Shown: positions 24,160-32,132, numbered from the stretch's first letter. The stretch is 33,342 nt of DNA from a bacterium (GCA_021813945.1 JAKAJD010000002.1:1-33342), one strand, 5' to 3'. Made by a program: numbers and translations. The notes: a model not told the origin generated them from the letters alone.

Positions 24160-26499
24160 ATGAAACTGTTCCTGAAGTTAGCTGGCGTTTTGTTTACCTT
24201 TTTTCTTCTCCTTCTGTCATTTACTGCACCTAAACCGGTCCAGGCAGCAACAGCTTGCCAACTAATTGTCTCCACTACAGAAGTAGTCGCACATGGATCT
24301 TTCAATGTCACAATCCAAAACGGAGTAGATGGAACTGAGTATGCCATTAACTACGACGCCGCATTTTTTCGGACAGTATTTACAATGACAGCGTCAGGGT
24401 CTTTCACAACTACTGTAAACTTGGATGAAATATTTGGAGCCGCATCCCCACAGGCTTCAAGCGGATCGTTCTTAGTAACTGCGGGCACAACAGCCCCGTT
24501 AGGCCTAGGTGGTGGACCTTGCGACCCGGCAGGCGGCATTCTAATTACTGTTATCGCCCCTCCGACACCTACAATTACCAGCTTTACAGCAGACAAAAAT
24601 CCTGTGGACTACAACACTTCCACAAATCTGAATTGGGTCTCTACCAATGCCGATACCTGCACAATAAACGGCACAACTGTTGCAACAAGCGGCACTCAAC
24701 CAACCGGGAACCTAACTACGCCTACAACTTTCACTCTCGTCTGCACTAACGTAAGTGGTTCTGCAACGGCCACAATAACAGTCAATGTTAATTCCCCTCC
24801 TCCCGTCGTCTGCTCTCCTGCAACTCAAACAGTCTTAGTCGGACAAGTAGCTAAATTGTCAGCGTCAGGCGGTGACGGGACTTTTGCATGGACGGCATCC
24901 GGCGGCTCGCCTGCGACTGGATCTGGAACCCCGTTTTCGACTACTTACTCATCAACTGGCACCAAAACTGTAACAGTCACAAGCGCTGGCTTAAATGCAA
25001 ATTGTTCAGTAACAGTCAACGCCCCACCCCCAACTCCAACACCAACTCCCCCACCACCCCCAACTCCAACACCAACTCCCCCACCAACACCCTGCAGTTA
25101 CGACTTCTCACCTACGACCGTAGATGAGGGTGGTTTAATTACTGTAACCATCCGCTCCGGCAATCCAACCCACCAATTCTTCGCATCAATAGATTCGCTA
25201 ACGCCACCAGACCCTGGAGCAGGAACTAGGATCGGCCTGGGAGACATTGTCCTAAAAGCCCCAAATGTGCCAGTAGATACTACCTACCTAGTCGGAGCAA
25301 GAGATGACGTTTCAAAAAACCTCTGTGCCCTCACCCCTGGTTACACAAACACTCTCACAGTTAAAGCAATTGCCACCTGGCATCTCGACCTGCCTAATGT
25401 CACTGCCGATCGCCTTCATGTCCTTTTCTCCTTCACTCCCGCTTCAAACGGCTACATAGGCCTGGTAGTTGCGCCCCGAAGTGGGGATGTCTGTAACTGG
25501 GTCGTCCTTCCTAGACCGTTTGACAGCGGCCCGATTGCCTCGGGCACAAACCAAGTAACCTGGAACTTTCCCCCTCCTGGAGACTACTGCGCGCAATTGG
25601 TTTTCGGGGCGGCTTCCGTCTCCAACACACAGCCCTTTTCTGTCCTTCCGCCCGCTGGCGACGCCTGGACCTTATCAGTTCGCAACTGCTATAAATACAA
25701 AGTCATTTTCGGAATATCCCCAAACGCCGGAAGCGGCAGTGTCATACACATCAATAAAGCAGACGGGACAACACTAACCGAGATCAACATTGATACAGGG
25801 GCCTCAAGTGTTGTATGGGATGCACCTCAAACACCTGCTAATTACAAAGCTGTCATTATCTATTTCACAAAACAAGTCTCCAACCCCATCACTTTCGACG
25901 TTCCCTGTGCTGGAGACGCGACTATCTGGACCATGTATGTAGCCAGTGTCTTAAACGGAAACGACGTTATATTCAATGTCCAATGTCCAACAAAAGACTG
26001 TCCAGGTATAAACGGGGAAGCGACAGTTGCCATCAAAGACCTTGATGGTCTAAGTCAGCCAGTTCCCAAAGGTGGTGGTATTGTACGCTTTAACGCTCTT
26101 CCCAATGGTAGTCACCAAGCGGTCGTTGTGGTATTTCTATCCGAAATGTCCGGTGTCGTTGACTTTACCCTTCCTCAAAATAACACATGTGGCTGGCTCG
26201 CTTTCCCTGGCGGTGCTGGCGTGGTTCAAGGACCCATTAAAAACTGTGCAATTGCTACCCCTGGGAAAATCATTTCCGCAATCCTGCCTTACATCTTCGG
26301 CATTGCAGGATTTTTGTCAGTTATCGTAATTGTCATTTCCGGAATTCAGTTTATAACCTCATCAGGTAATCCAGAAGCCGCCGCCGGTGCCAGAAACCGC
26401 CTAATCTTTGCCTTAATTGGCTTGGCAATCATCATTCTCGCCTTTGCATTCCTACAAATCATCGATAAACTATTCTTAGGAGGCACCGGTGTTTCTTAA
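24160..26499 (+). CDS. Giant VirB2/T4SS_pilin-like surface protein with modular ectodomain
   Basis: This 779-residue protein has a signal peptide (MKLFLKLAGVLF...VQAAT), then about 100 residues of beta-rich sequence. An Ig-like module follows (ITSFTADKNPVDYNTSTNLN). A PKD-like module (about 218-287, SASGGDGTFAWTASGGSPAT) precedes a Pro/Thr stalk of two 10-residue units. Beyond the stalk lie one more domain and three tandem copies of an about 90-residue module that begins W-x-[LM]. The C-terminal 85 residues form the two-helix pilin-like domain with FITSSGNPEAAAGARNRL between the helices. It looks like an adhesin whose membrane anchor is a pilin-type subunit. It overlaps the next gene by 11 nt. 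Confidence 0.75.
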   Translation: MKLFLKLAGVLFTFFLLLLSFTAPKPVQAATACQLIVSTTEVVAHGSFNVTIQNGVDGTEYAINYDAAFFRTVFTMTASGSFTTTVNLDEIFGAASPQASSGSFLVTAGTTAPLGLGGGPCDPAGGILITVIAPPTPTITSFTADKNPVDYNTSTNLNWVSTNADTCTINGTTVATSGTQPTGNLTTPTTFTLVCTNVSGSATATITVNVNSPPPVVCSPATQTVLVGQVAKLSASGGDGTFAWTASGGSPATGSGTPFSTTYSSTGTKTVTVTSAGLNANCSVTVNAPPPTPTPTPPPPPTPTPTPPPTPCSYDFSPTTVDEGGLITVTIRSGNPTHQFFASIDSLTPPDPGAGTRIGLGDIVLKAPNVPVDTTYLVGARDDVSKNLCALTPGYTNTLTVKAIATWHLDLPNVTADRLHVLFSFTPASNGYIGLVVAPRSGDVCNWVVLPRPFDSGPIASGTNQVTWNFPPPGDYCAQLVFGAASVSNTQPFSVLPPAGDAWTLSVRNCYKYKVIFGISPNAGSGSVIHINKADGTTLTEINIDTGASSVVWDAPQTPANYKAVIIYFTKQVSNPITFDVPCAGDATIWTMYVASVLNGNDVIFNVQCPTKDCPGINGEATVAIKDLDGLSQPVPKGGGIVRFNALPNGSHQAVVVVFLSEMSGVVDFTLPQNNTCGWLAFPGGAGVVQGPIKNCAIATPGKIISAILPYIFGIAGFLSVIVIVISGIQFITSSGNPEAAAGARNRLIFALIGLAIIILAFAFLQIIDKLFLGGTGVS
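25022..25092 (+). repeat. 30-bp tandem repeat encoding a Pro/Thr stalk
   Basis: A 30-bp C/A-rich unit is present twice (CAACTCCAACACCAACTCCC at 25031-25050 and again at 25061-25080) plus a partial third. It encodes (PPPTPTPTPP)2, a stiff linker in the giant pilin-like protein. Copy number could vary between strains. Confidence 0.85.
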
Positions 26500-27523
26500 A
26501 ACCTGTTTCTTGTTCCTTGTTTCTTGTTTCATATTCCTTTGGATCACCCCACGCCTCGCAAAACCCGTTTTTGCAGCACTTGGTGCCCAAGACTTGCACA
26601 TTGTTTCACAAACATGTACAGCAGATAACCGAGTAAACGTAGGATTTGCATGGATCGCACAAGCTCAGGGAGATTGGTTTAAAACAGACGCCCAATATCT
26701 GGATATTTCAACCATCGATAACACCTTCAGCGATCCAAGCAAATATCTAGGCGCCGTCAATCCTCCATACCCCCTCAGCAATTTGTACGATACGTCATCA
26801 GGCGGCAGTATAGGCCCCCTCGACCCTGGAAAACTCCACTATTGGCGAATTAACACACACAATCAATACCAAACAAATCCTGCAGGCTGGTACCCAACCC
26901 TTGGCCCAGCCTTTACCACCATAACCTGTAGCGGCAGCCCAACCCTATGGAAATTGGGGACACCCACAATGAGCGGTTGTACTGCCACATTTTCCATTAC
27001 GGCCCCGGACGGCACCACCGGCGCCGGACACGATAGCACCCTTGGTGTATCAGCCACACCGTACTACATTTCCCCAGTAATTCCTGACACCTCACCCACC
27101 GTCAGCTATACCGCAACACAGTCAGGGTCTTTAACGGCAGTGCTCCTTCTCTACACGGCTGAAATATCCAATAAGGTCACCTTTACCGCACCCCCCAATT
27201 GCGTTAGCTGGAACAATCCTGGTGCACCAGCCCCTCCTTTTAACATCATGTCCGTTTTCCAACCCGCCAAGCGTTTTGGGTCTTTCGGCCAGCTTGCTTC
27301 TGATTTCCTCTTGATTTTGGTCAGCCTGGCCGCAGGCTTGGCTCTATTTTTTATCGTTCTCTCTGGCATCAAGCTTGCAACATCCTCCGGAGACGAAAAA
27401 AAGCTTGCAAGCGCAAAAGGTACCCTAACCTATGCTATTATTGGAATTGCAGTAATAATTTTGGCTTTTGTAGTAGTTAGAATTTTGCAGTACTTTTTAC
27501 AATCCAGTGTACCGATAACGTAA
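26489..27523 (+). CDS. VirB2/T4SS_pilin-like protein with FnIII-like ectodomain
   Basis: This 344-residue protein starts with GTG inside the end of the previous gene. AGGAGG at 26478-26483 acts as ribosome binding site with a 5-nt spacer, so the two are translationally coupled. A signal peptide (MFLKTCFLFLVSCFIF...VFAAL) is followed by a fibronectin III-like module (about 33-148) and one copy of the W-x-[LM] module (about 154-239) found three times in the giant neighbour. The C-terminal pilin-like domain (about 258-344) has the loop LATSSGDEKKLASAKGTL between two helices. It ends in TAATG shared with the next gene. Confidence 0.75.
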   Translation: MFLKTCFLFLVSCFIFLWITPRLAKPVFAALGAQDLHIVSQTCTADNRVNVGFAWIAQAQGDWFKTDAQYLDISTIDNTFSDPSKYLGAVNPPYPLSNLYDTSSGGSIGPLDPGKLHYWRINTHNQYQTNPAGWYPTLGPAFTTITCSGSPTLWKLGTPTMSGCTATFSITAPDGTTGAGHDSTLGVSATPYYISPVIPDTSPTVSYTATQSGSLTAVLLLYTAEISNKVTFTAPPNCVSWNNPGAPAPPFNIMSVFQPAKRFGSFGQLASDFLLILVSLAAGLALFFIVLSGIKLATSSGDEKKLASAKGTLTYAIIGIAVIILAFVVVRILQYFLQSSVPIT

Positions 27524-27861
27524 TGACTCAGCTTGCCCAACTCGGAACCATAAACCCTCCAGCCAGCATTCCCACTGTAGGCGGCAACCCCTCCACTTTT
27601 GTCGCCGGCCTAATCCGCGGTTCAATTTCAGCTCTTTTGATAGGCGGCTTCATCATGACCTTTATTTGGATCATGCTTGCCGGTTTTCGTTTTATTACAT
27701 CCGGCAGCGACCCTAAATCCGTTTCTTCCGCTTGGGCTCAAATTTACTGGGGATTAATTGGAATGGTTGTAGTCCTGGGTGCCTTTGCTATAATCAAATT
27801 AGTTGAGACTTTTTTCGGCGTTACTGTTCTTTCCGGCGGCTTCCAGCTGCCCACAAGATAA
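27523..27861 (+). CDS. Small VirB2/T4SS_pilin-like protein without signal peptide
   Basis: This 112-residue protein starts in a TAATG overlap. Its N-terminus (MTQLAQLGTINPPASIP) is polar, with no signal peptide, unlike its neighbours. Two helices (about 35-60 and 75-98) flank the loop FITSGSDPKSVSSAW. The tail FAIIKLVETFFGVTVLSGG is nearly identical to that of the next gene (FAIIKLVETFFGVTIISGN). Its insertion mechanism must differ from the rest, unless its first helix acts as the signal. Small size and absence of an ectodomain make it a candidate core subunit. Confidence 0.75.
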   Translation: MTQLAQLGTINPPASIPTVGGNPSTFVAGLIRGSISALLIGGFIMTFIWIMLAGFRFITSGSDPKSVSSAWAQIYWGLIGMVVVLGAFAIIKLVETFFGVTVLSGGFQLPTR

Positions 27862-27881
27862 TCTATGACTAAAGAAAAAAA

Positions 27882-27919
27882 ACTAACAGCTAATGAAAGA
27901 TTTAGACATTAGTCGTTAG
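27882..27919 (+). repeat. Stem-loop with TTAG units in the pilin locus
   Basis: CTAACAGCTAATG (27882-27894) pairs with CATTAGTCGTTAG (27907-27919), 11 Watson-Crick pairs plus one G-U and one mismatch, around a 12-nt loop. There is no U-tract. It separates the upstream coupled genes from the small SD-led pilin gene and could act as a processing or stability element. Confidence 0.5.
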
Positions 27920-27940
27920 GCGTTAGACAACTTATTTGGA

Positions 27941-27948
27941 AGGAGGTG
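27941..27948 (+). promoter_or_regulatory. Strong Shine-Dalgarno for the small pilin gene
   Basis: AGGAGGTG lies 5 nt before ATG 27954, the best ribosome binding site in the window. It sets the start there instead of at an in-frame TTG at 27936, and suggests this is the most highly translated subunit. Confidence 0.8.
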
Positions 27949-27953
27949 AAAAT

Positions 27954-28343
27954 ATGTCAAAAGCTAAAAAATTGATTGGTTTCGCTGCATTGCAAGCCGC
28001 TGCAATGACTCTGCCAATGGCAGTCTTTGCTCAAAACATCGTACCAGGCGAGCTTCAAAACAACACCGACATTATCACGATAGTCAGAGCAATTATCAGG
28101 TTCATCCTCTTGATTGCATTCGTTTTGGCTTTCATCTTCCTTTTGATCGGTGGTCTAAGGTGGATAACAGCAGGAGGAGACGAAAAATCTGTTGCAGGAG
28201 CACGGGGAATGATAACTGCTGCCTTAATTGGTTTAGTGATCGTTTTGCTGGCATTTGCAATTATCAAACTTGTTGAAACATTCTTTGGTGTCACGATTAT
28301 ATCTGGAAACTTAACCATTCCAAACGTCGCAACATCAACATAA
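27954..28343 (+). CDS. Small VirB2/T4SS_pilin-like protein, candidate major pilin
   Basis: This 129-residue protein has a signal peptide (MSKAKKLIGFAALQAAAMTLPMAVFAQ is its region; cut near VFA-QN), then about 20 polar residues and two membrane helices flanking the loop WITAGGDEKSVAGARGMI. It ends FFGVTIISGNLTIPNV. Size, signal peptide and two-helix layout closely match VirB2 propilins. With its outstanding ribosome binding site it is the best candidate for a major subunit. It ends in TAATG shared with the lipoprotein-type pilin gene. Confidence 0.8.
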   Translation: MSKAKKLIGFAALQAAAMTLPMAVFAQNIVPGELQNNTDIITIVRAIIRFILLIAFVLAFIFLLIGGLRWITAGGDEKSVAGARGMITAALIGLVIVLLAFAIIKLVETFFGVTIISGNLTIPNVATST

Positions 28344-28708
28344 TGGTTCATAAAAAGTTGAGGCATTTTATTGCCTTTTCGGCCTTGGCATTTATTTTGT
28401 CGGGCTGTACAGTTCCGGGCGATCCCAACACGCCTGCCCAATTGGCAGATATTGTAAATGTTATTAAAAACATAATTGGCCTTTTGGCTCCGGCTGCTGG
28501 GATTGCCTTTTTCTTTATGCTTTTAGTTGGTGGTTTCCAATTTTTGATGTCTGGAGGAGACCCGAAAGCAACTGCCGGAGCCCGAAACACAATGACTTAT
28601 GCCCTAATTGGCATAGTTTTGGTAGTAGTTTCGTGGATTGTTATCCTAATTCTCCAAAATCTATTAGGGTTTGATTTCACAAACGTCAGGCTTCCAGCAA
28701 GCAGTTAA
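28343..28708 (+). CDS. Small VirB2/T4SS_pilin-like putative lipoprotein
   Basis: This 121-residue protein starts in a TAATG overlap. The signal region MVHKKLRHFIAFSALAFILSGC ends in a lipobox L-S-G-C (about 19-22), predicting lipid attachment at Cys22. After a short polar stretch come two helices flanking the loop LMSGGDPKATAGARNTM, then LGFDFTNVRLPASS. The lipobox is unusual for a VirB2-like subunit and suggests a base or anchor role, if it is processed by Lgt and LspA. Confidence 0.75.
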   Translation: MVHKKLRHFIAFSALAFILSGCTVPGDPNTPAQLADIVNVIKNIIGLLAPAAGIAFFFMLLVGGFQFLMSGGDPKATAGARNTMTYALIGIVLVVVSWIVILILQNLLGFDFTNVRLPASS

Positions 28709-28753
28709 CGCATTTTTCCCGTTCATAAGTTGTCACTTTTTACTTATCACTTG

Positions 28754-28759
28754 TACACT
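28754..28759 (+). promoter_or_regulatory. -10 promoter for the 1048-residue secreted protein
   Basis: TACACT, preceded by TTG, ends 6 nt before the ATG at 28766. It lies downstream of a longer in-frame start at 28730, supporting the later ATG and a leaderless mRNA. Confidence 0.45.
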
Positions 28760-28765
28760 ATAGAT

Positions 28766-31700
28766 ATGGCCCTACCTTTCAGCCTGGATAAAGGGTTCCT
28801 CACAATAATAAATCGTGCGAGCTCCTCTTTTGTGTTTCTTCTTTTCTTCTTTTTGTTTTTCTTTGCAACACCTAATTTCACGAGTCAAGCTCTAGCAGTT
28901 ATTCCTATAGAACCAGGCGGATCAGGTGCTACAAACCTGGCTGCTATAACAGGTTGCTATGGTACTGCCGGTTATGTGAAGTTCACTTGGAGCAGTTCCT
29001 CCACATTAAACGGTGACTATTGGCTCGATGTCCGAGAAGTTGGTGGCAGTTGGCCGGATGCCGCCCACCCCGGACAAAACGTCGGCACTAATTTGCAATA
29101 CACCTGGGGCGGGTTCTCCGGAATAAATAACATTGGTATGGCAAGCGGCGGCTACACAAGCGGTGGATTTAAGCTAGGCCAGGCATATGAATGGCGGATA
29201 TGGGATGGTACAGCCCAAGCTTATCCCACTCCTTCAAGCTTTACCACCCCCTCTTCGTGTACGGGGGGTGGTGGGAGCGCTCCGGCCCCGGCACCTTGCC
29301 AAAATGCTGTCGCCACGGATTATCTAACCGACCACTACATCACCGATTCAAACGGAAACCCGTTTGGAATCACAAGCTCCAGCGGTTCATCTTCATCATT
29401 CACAATCACAGGCTCCGGCACTCCGGGCTCAACAGTTACAGCAACAGCCAATAGCAATCCAACCTTCAGCTACACCCTAGATATGTCCAAGCTTCAGGCA
29501 ATTTTCGCCGATACCAATTCCAATTACAACGAAGGTCAATACCAAAATCCGGAACACCAGCAAGCGCCTCTGCTCAAGCAAACTACAGAAACCCGCGACA
29601 ACTTTTTTGGACCTAGCCAAAAAGCGGCACCAAACGTTATGACTAACCAGCTCCGTGTCCAATATGTGAATTACGTTTTTAATAAACCGACTCTATCTGA
29701 ATCCCAAAGTGCTATAACCGACGTCAATGGCCAGAACCCAATGACAATATATGATATGGTCAAAAAATGGGGTTATCCAGATCCTGGTTCATCATCTTTT
29801 CAATCAACTTGGGGACCTTACTGGGCTAAAATTCCTATTTCATATAACGAGTACTATCAAGGCAAACTGGAATTTAGAGCTGCCATCGGAACTGCCGCTA
29901 TAAACGCAGTCAAAGATGGTGCTGATTGCCCCAAACCTTTCGACTCAAGGCCTCCGATTACCTTTATCCTACCAAACACCTTTCGGGCAGCTGCAGTAAC
30001 AGGACAGGTAAATATGTTGATGGCCCCCAAAGTAGCCCAATCCTCAACAAATAACGTCCTTTATGCCTCAACCCAATTTAAAGAGAATGTTCTTGCACAA
30101 ATTATTAAAAAATGTGTATTTCTGGCATCCCAAAACTCTCTAACAAAAGCCCTTAAAAAGGTCGTAAGTCAAATCAACAGTGTAAAACTCAATCCTGTTA
30201 AAAATGCCTACGCGGCAAACGACAACACCGGTTGTGTCAAAGTTTTAGGTGACGGCCGCTCAGGTACTGCGCCTTATTGCGCACTTCCACCCGGCCAACT
30301 GCCTGCAAGCGCCTGCAGCCAACCTAACGCTAACGACCCAAACCAGCTTGATCCTCAAAACCCGAACGTTGTCTGTACAGTCACCTTTAGCTTTTCAAAA
30401 CAAATGGTCCTGCCGACCACTGGTAATGGCGATTGGGACAGTTGCACCATTTCCGGCGCAACGGAAACCTGTACCGCAACAGCCAGCATCTGGGCTGATT
30501 TTCGAATTCCCTGGATTGGCGAAATCTGGAATCATACCTTGGCTTCTGACAATTCCGAAAGCCTAGATATGCAATCACCGCAGCAAACCGGCCGGCCCGG
30601 CGTTTATGCATTTTTCACACCGAATCTGGTTTTAAAAAGCGCCAATCAAGGGCAGCAAGACCCAAAAATTGCCCTTTTGCAAAATATGCTCAATCAATGT
30701 TTGGCAGATCCACCTCTGCCATCAGACCCTTTAAACTTTAGAGGTTGTGCGCCGCTAGTTAACTGGGCAAACACTGCTGCGGCTGATGCATACCCTCAAC
30801 TTAAACAATGTGTTGTGGATAATCTTCTTCACGGAGCAGGACCCATTTCTAATTGCGTGGCCCTCTTGACACAATCAATTATCTCCAGCTCCATCCAAAA
30901 AATGCCAGGGCAAGTCGGCGGCACACTAGGGGTATCGACTTCCAACGTTCTGGGCGACACGACTGGTGAAGGCCAACAACCGGTAATTGGCTCAACGGAT
31001 TGCCTTAAAATGTTTGTTCGTGATATGGCTCTTAAGCCCCTCGTATTGCAAAAATATCTCAACATCGACACAAGCTGCATACCTAAAACAATTGCAAATC
31101 CGACTTCCGCATCCAGCTCAACGCCCACATCCACAGCCCCAACGCCAATTCCAGCTGCAACCCCAATCCCAGCGCCAACTGCAGGACCAATACCCACACC
31201 GGCAGCAACACCAGTATCGGCAACGCCTATACCAAGTCCGTCAGTATTTTGCAACACAGCCTCCAGCACAATTCCAACAAATACCAATGCAACATTCACT
31301 GCTAGCGGTGGAACCGGTACGTATTTCTGGAACGCATCTGGAGGCAATCCTTCAACTGGCTCAGGCCCAAGTTTCACGACCCAGTTCGCAAACCCAGGAA
31401 ACTACACAGTTAAAGTCACAAGCGGCAGTAGCCAAGGAGGCTGCAGTGTAACTGTCCAAGCCCCCAACACTTCACTTAATTTCAGCTGGAGCAGACCTTG
31501 GGGCTACGCCGCCTTTATAGACGTTAATTTAAAAACTTCAAATTGCCGCAGTGGCAATCTCTCTTGTTCGACGCCAACATTTATATTTTGGCCAGGATCA
31601 TCGTTAATTTTTGCAGTTCACGTCACAGATGCTGGCGGACCAACTATTAAATCCGGAGGGACAACAGCCAATACCAATGGTAGTGCATCAATGAATTGGG

Positions 31701-31912
31701 ACTGGACCTATGTTGCTCTTGTCTACCCTACATCTTTCGCAAGCTGCACGGCCGCAGGCTCCCAATGTAAAACTCAAACAATAAACGACAACGGCACCAA
31801 CCCGTCTGTTACCTTCACCGGACTCCAACCAGCAACAACCTATCAGGAAACAGTCTGCACCCCGAACTGCGGAACTGGTCTTGTCATACTTTCCAAACAA
31901 ACTTCAACTTAA
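28766..31912 (+). CDS. Large secreted multi-domain protein without anchor
   Basis: Choosing ATG 28766 gives 1048 residues. A signal peptide with a long hydrophobic core is cut near QALA. An FnIII-like module (about 55-150) resembles that of the 344-residue pilin-like neighbour. The middle (about 175-770) is polar with spaced cysteines and no recognised domain; it includes NPVKNAYAANDNTGC, which looks like a linker or cleavage region. A Pro/Thr/Ala stalk (about 785-828) leads to a PKD-like module (TASGGTGTYFWNASGGNPST) shared with the giant pilin-like protein. A C-terminal beta-rich domain ends without a membrane helix. It is probably exported and held by the pilin-like proteins or released. 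Unrecognised as a whole. Confidence 0.7.
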   Translation: MALPFSLDKGFLTIINRASSSFVFLLFFFLFFFATPNFTSQALAVIPIEPGGSGATNLAAITGCYGTAGYVKFTWSSSSTLNGDYWLDVREVGGSWPDAAHPGQNVGTNLQYTWGGFSGINNIGMASGGYTSGGFKLGQAYEWRIWDGTAQAYPTPSSFTTPSSCTGGGGSAPAPAPCQNAVATDYLTDHYITDSNGNPFGITSSSGSSSSFTITGSGTPGSTVTATANSNPTFSYTLDMSKLQAIFADTNSNYNEGQYQNPEHQQAPLLKQTTETRDNFFGPSQKAAPNVMTNQLRVQYVNYVFNKPTLSESQSAITDVNGQNPMTIYDMVKKWGYPDPGSSSFQSTWGPYWAKIPISYNEYYQGKLEFRAAIGTAAINAVKDGADCPKPFDSRPPITFILPNTFRAAAVTGQVNMLMAPKVAQSSTNNVLYASTQFKENVLAQIIKKCVFLASQNSLTKALKKVVSQINSVKLNPVKNAYAANDNTGCVKVLGDGRSGTAPYCALPPGQLPASACSQPNANDPNQLDPQNPNVVCTVTFSFSKQMVLPTTGNGDWDSCTISGATETCTATASIWADFRIPWIGEIWNHTLASDNSESLDMQSPQQTGRPGVYAFFTPNLVLKSANQGQQDPKIALLQNMLNQCLADPPLPSDPLNFRGCAPLVNWANTAAADAYPQLKQCVVDNLLHGAGPISNCVALLTQSIISSSIQKMPGQVGGTLGVSTSNVLGDTTGEGQQPVIGSTDCLKMFVRDMALKPLVLQKYLNIDTSCIPKTIANPTSASSSTPTSTAPTPIPAATPIPAPTAGPIPTPAATPVSATPIPSPSVFCNTASSTIPTNTNATFTASGGTGTYFWNASGGNPSTGSGPSFTTQFANPGNYTVKVTSGSSQGGCSVTVQAPNTSLNFSWSRPWGYAAFIDVNLKTSNCRSGNLSCSTPTFIFWPGSSLIFAVHVTDAGGPTIKSGGTTANTNGSASMNWDWTYVALVYPTSFASCTAAGSQCKTQTINDNGTNPSVTFTGLQPATTYQETVCTPNCGTGLVILSKQTST

Positions 31913-31933
31913 GCTGATCTAAAGCAAAACTGA

Positions 31934-31961
31934 TTGACAAATCTTTGCTGCATGTTAAGCT
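31934..31961 (+). promoter_or_regulatory. Promoter of the riboswitch transcript
   Basis: TTGACA (31934-31939) is a perfect -35 box. A 16-nt spacer ends in TGT, and TAAGCT (31956-31961) is the -10 element. Transcription should begin about 31968. This is the only near-complete -35/-10 promoter in the window apart from that of tmRNA. Confidence 0.65.
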
Positions 31962-32092
31962 TAACAAAGGCCCAAAGCGGGGAAGTGCGGTGAGTCCTGA
32001 GTTTAGCGAAGGATCGAATCCGCCACTGTGCCGCAACGGTGAAAGTCCGAAGACCGCTTGGGTAATATTATCCCGAGCAGGAAACACGTTTA
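31962..32092 (+). promoter_or_regulatory. Cobalamin riboswitch (compact)
   Basis: The core matches the cobalamin aptamer in order: GGGGAAGTGCGGTGAGTCC, then AATCCGCCACTGTGCCGCAA, CGGTGAAAGTCCGAAGACC and CCGCTTGGG. CCCAAAGCGG (31971-31980) pairs with CCGCTTGGG (around 32053-32062, one bulge), closing the receptor core. The B12-box-like GCCACTG and the AGTCCGAAGACC element are the strongest evidence. Side arms are short, so it may be a compact subtype. A 67-codon reading frame through it is not real. Confidence 0.88.
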
Positions 32093-32103
32093 AAAAACGG
32101 ACT

Positions 32104-32132
32104 AACCTTCTTGGGATCAAGAAGGTTTTTTT
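32104..32132 (+). terminator. Riboswitch expression platform: intrinsic terminator
   Basis: AACCTTCTTG pairs perfectly with CAAGAAGGTT around GGAT, and the 3' arm runs into T7. The last T touches the ATG. The AGAAGG in the 3' arm is also the only possible Shine-Dalgarno sequence, so the hairpin can block both transcription and translation. Confidence 0.9.

Noticed and set aside
25022-25092. CRISPR-like array
   Set aside because: The 30-bp repeats are contiguous with no spacers and encode an in-frame Pro/Thr linker.
21790-31912. A complete type IV secretion or conjugation system
   Set aside because: Only pilin-like and surface genes are present. No VirB4/VirD4-type ATPase, relaxase or VirB6-like protein lies in the window.
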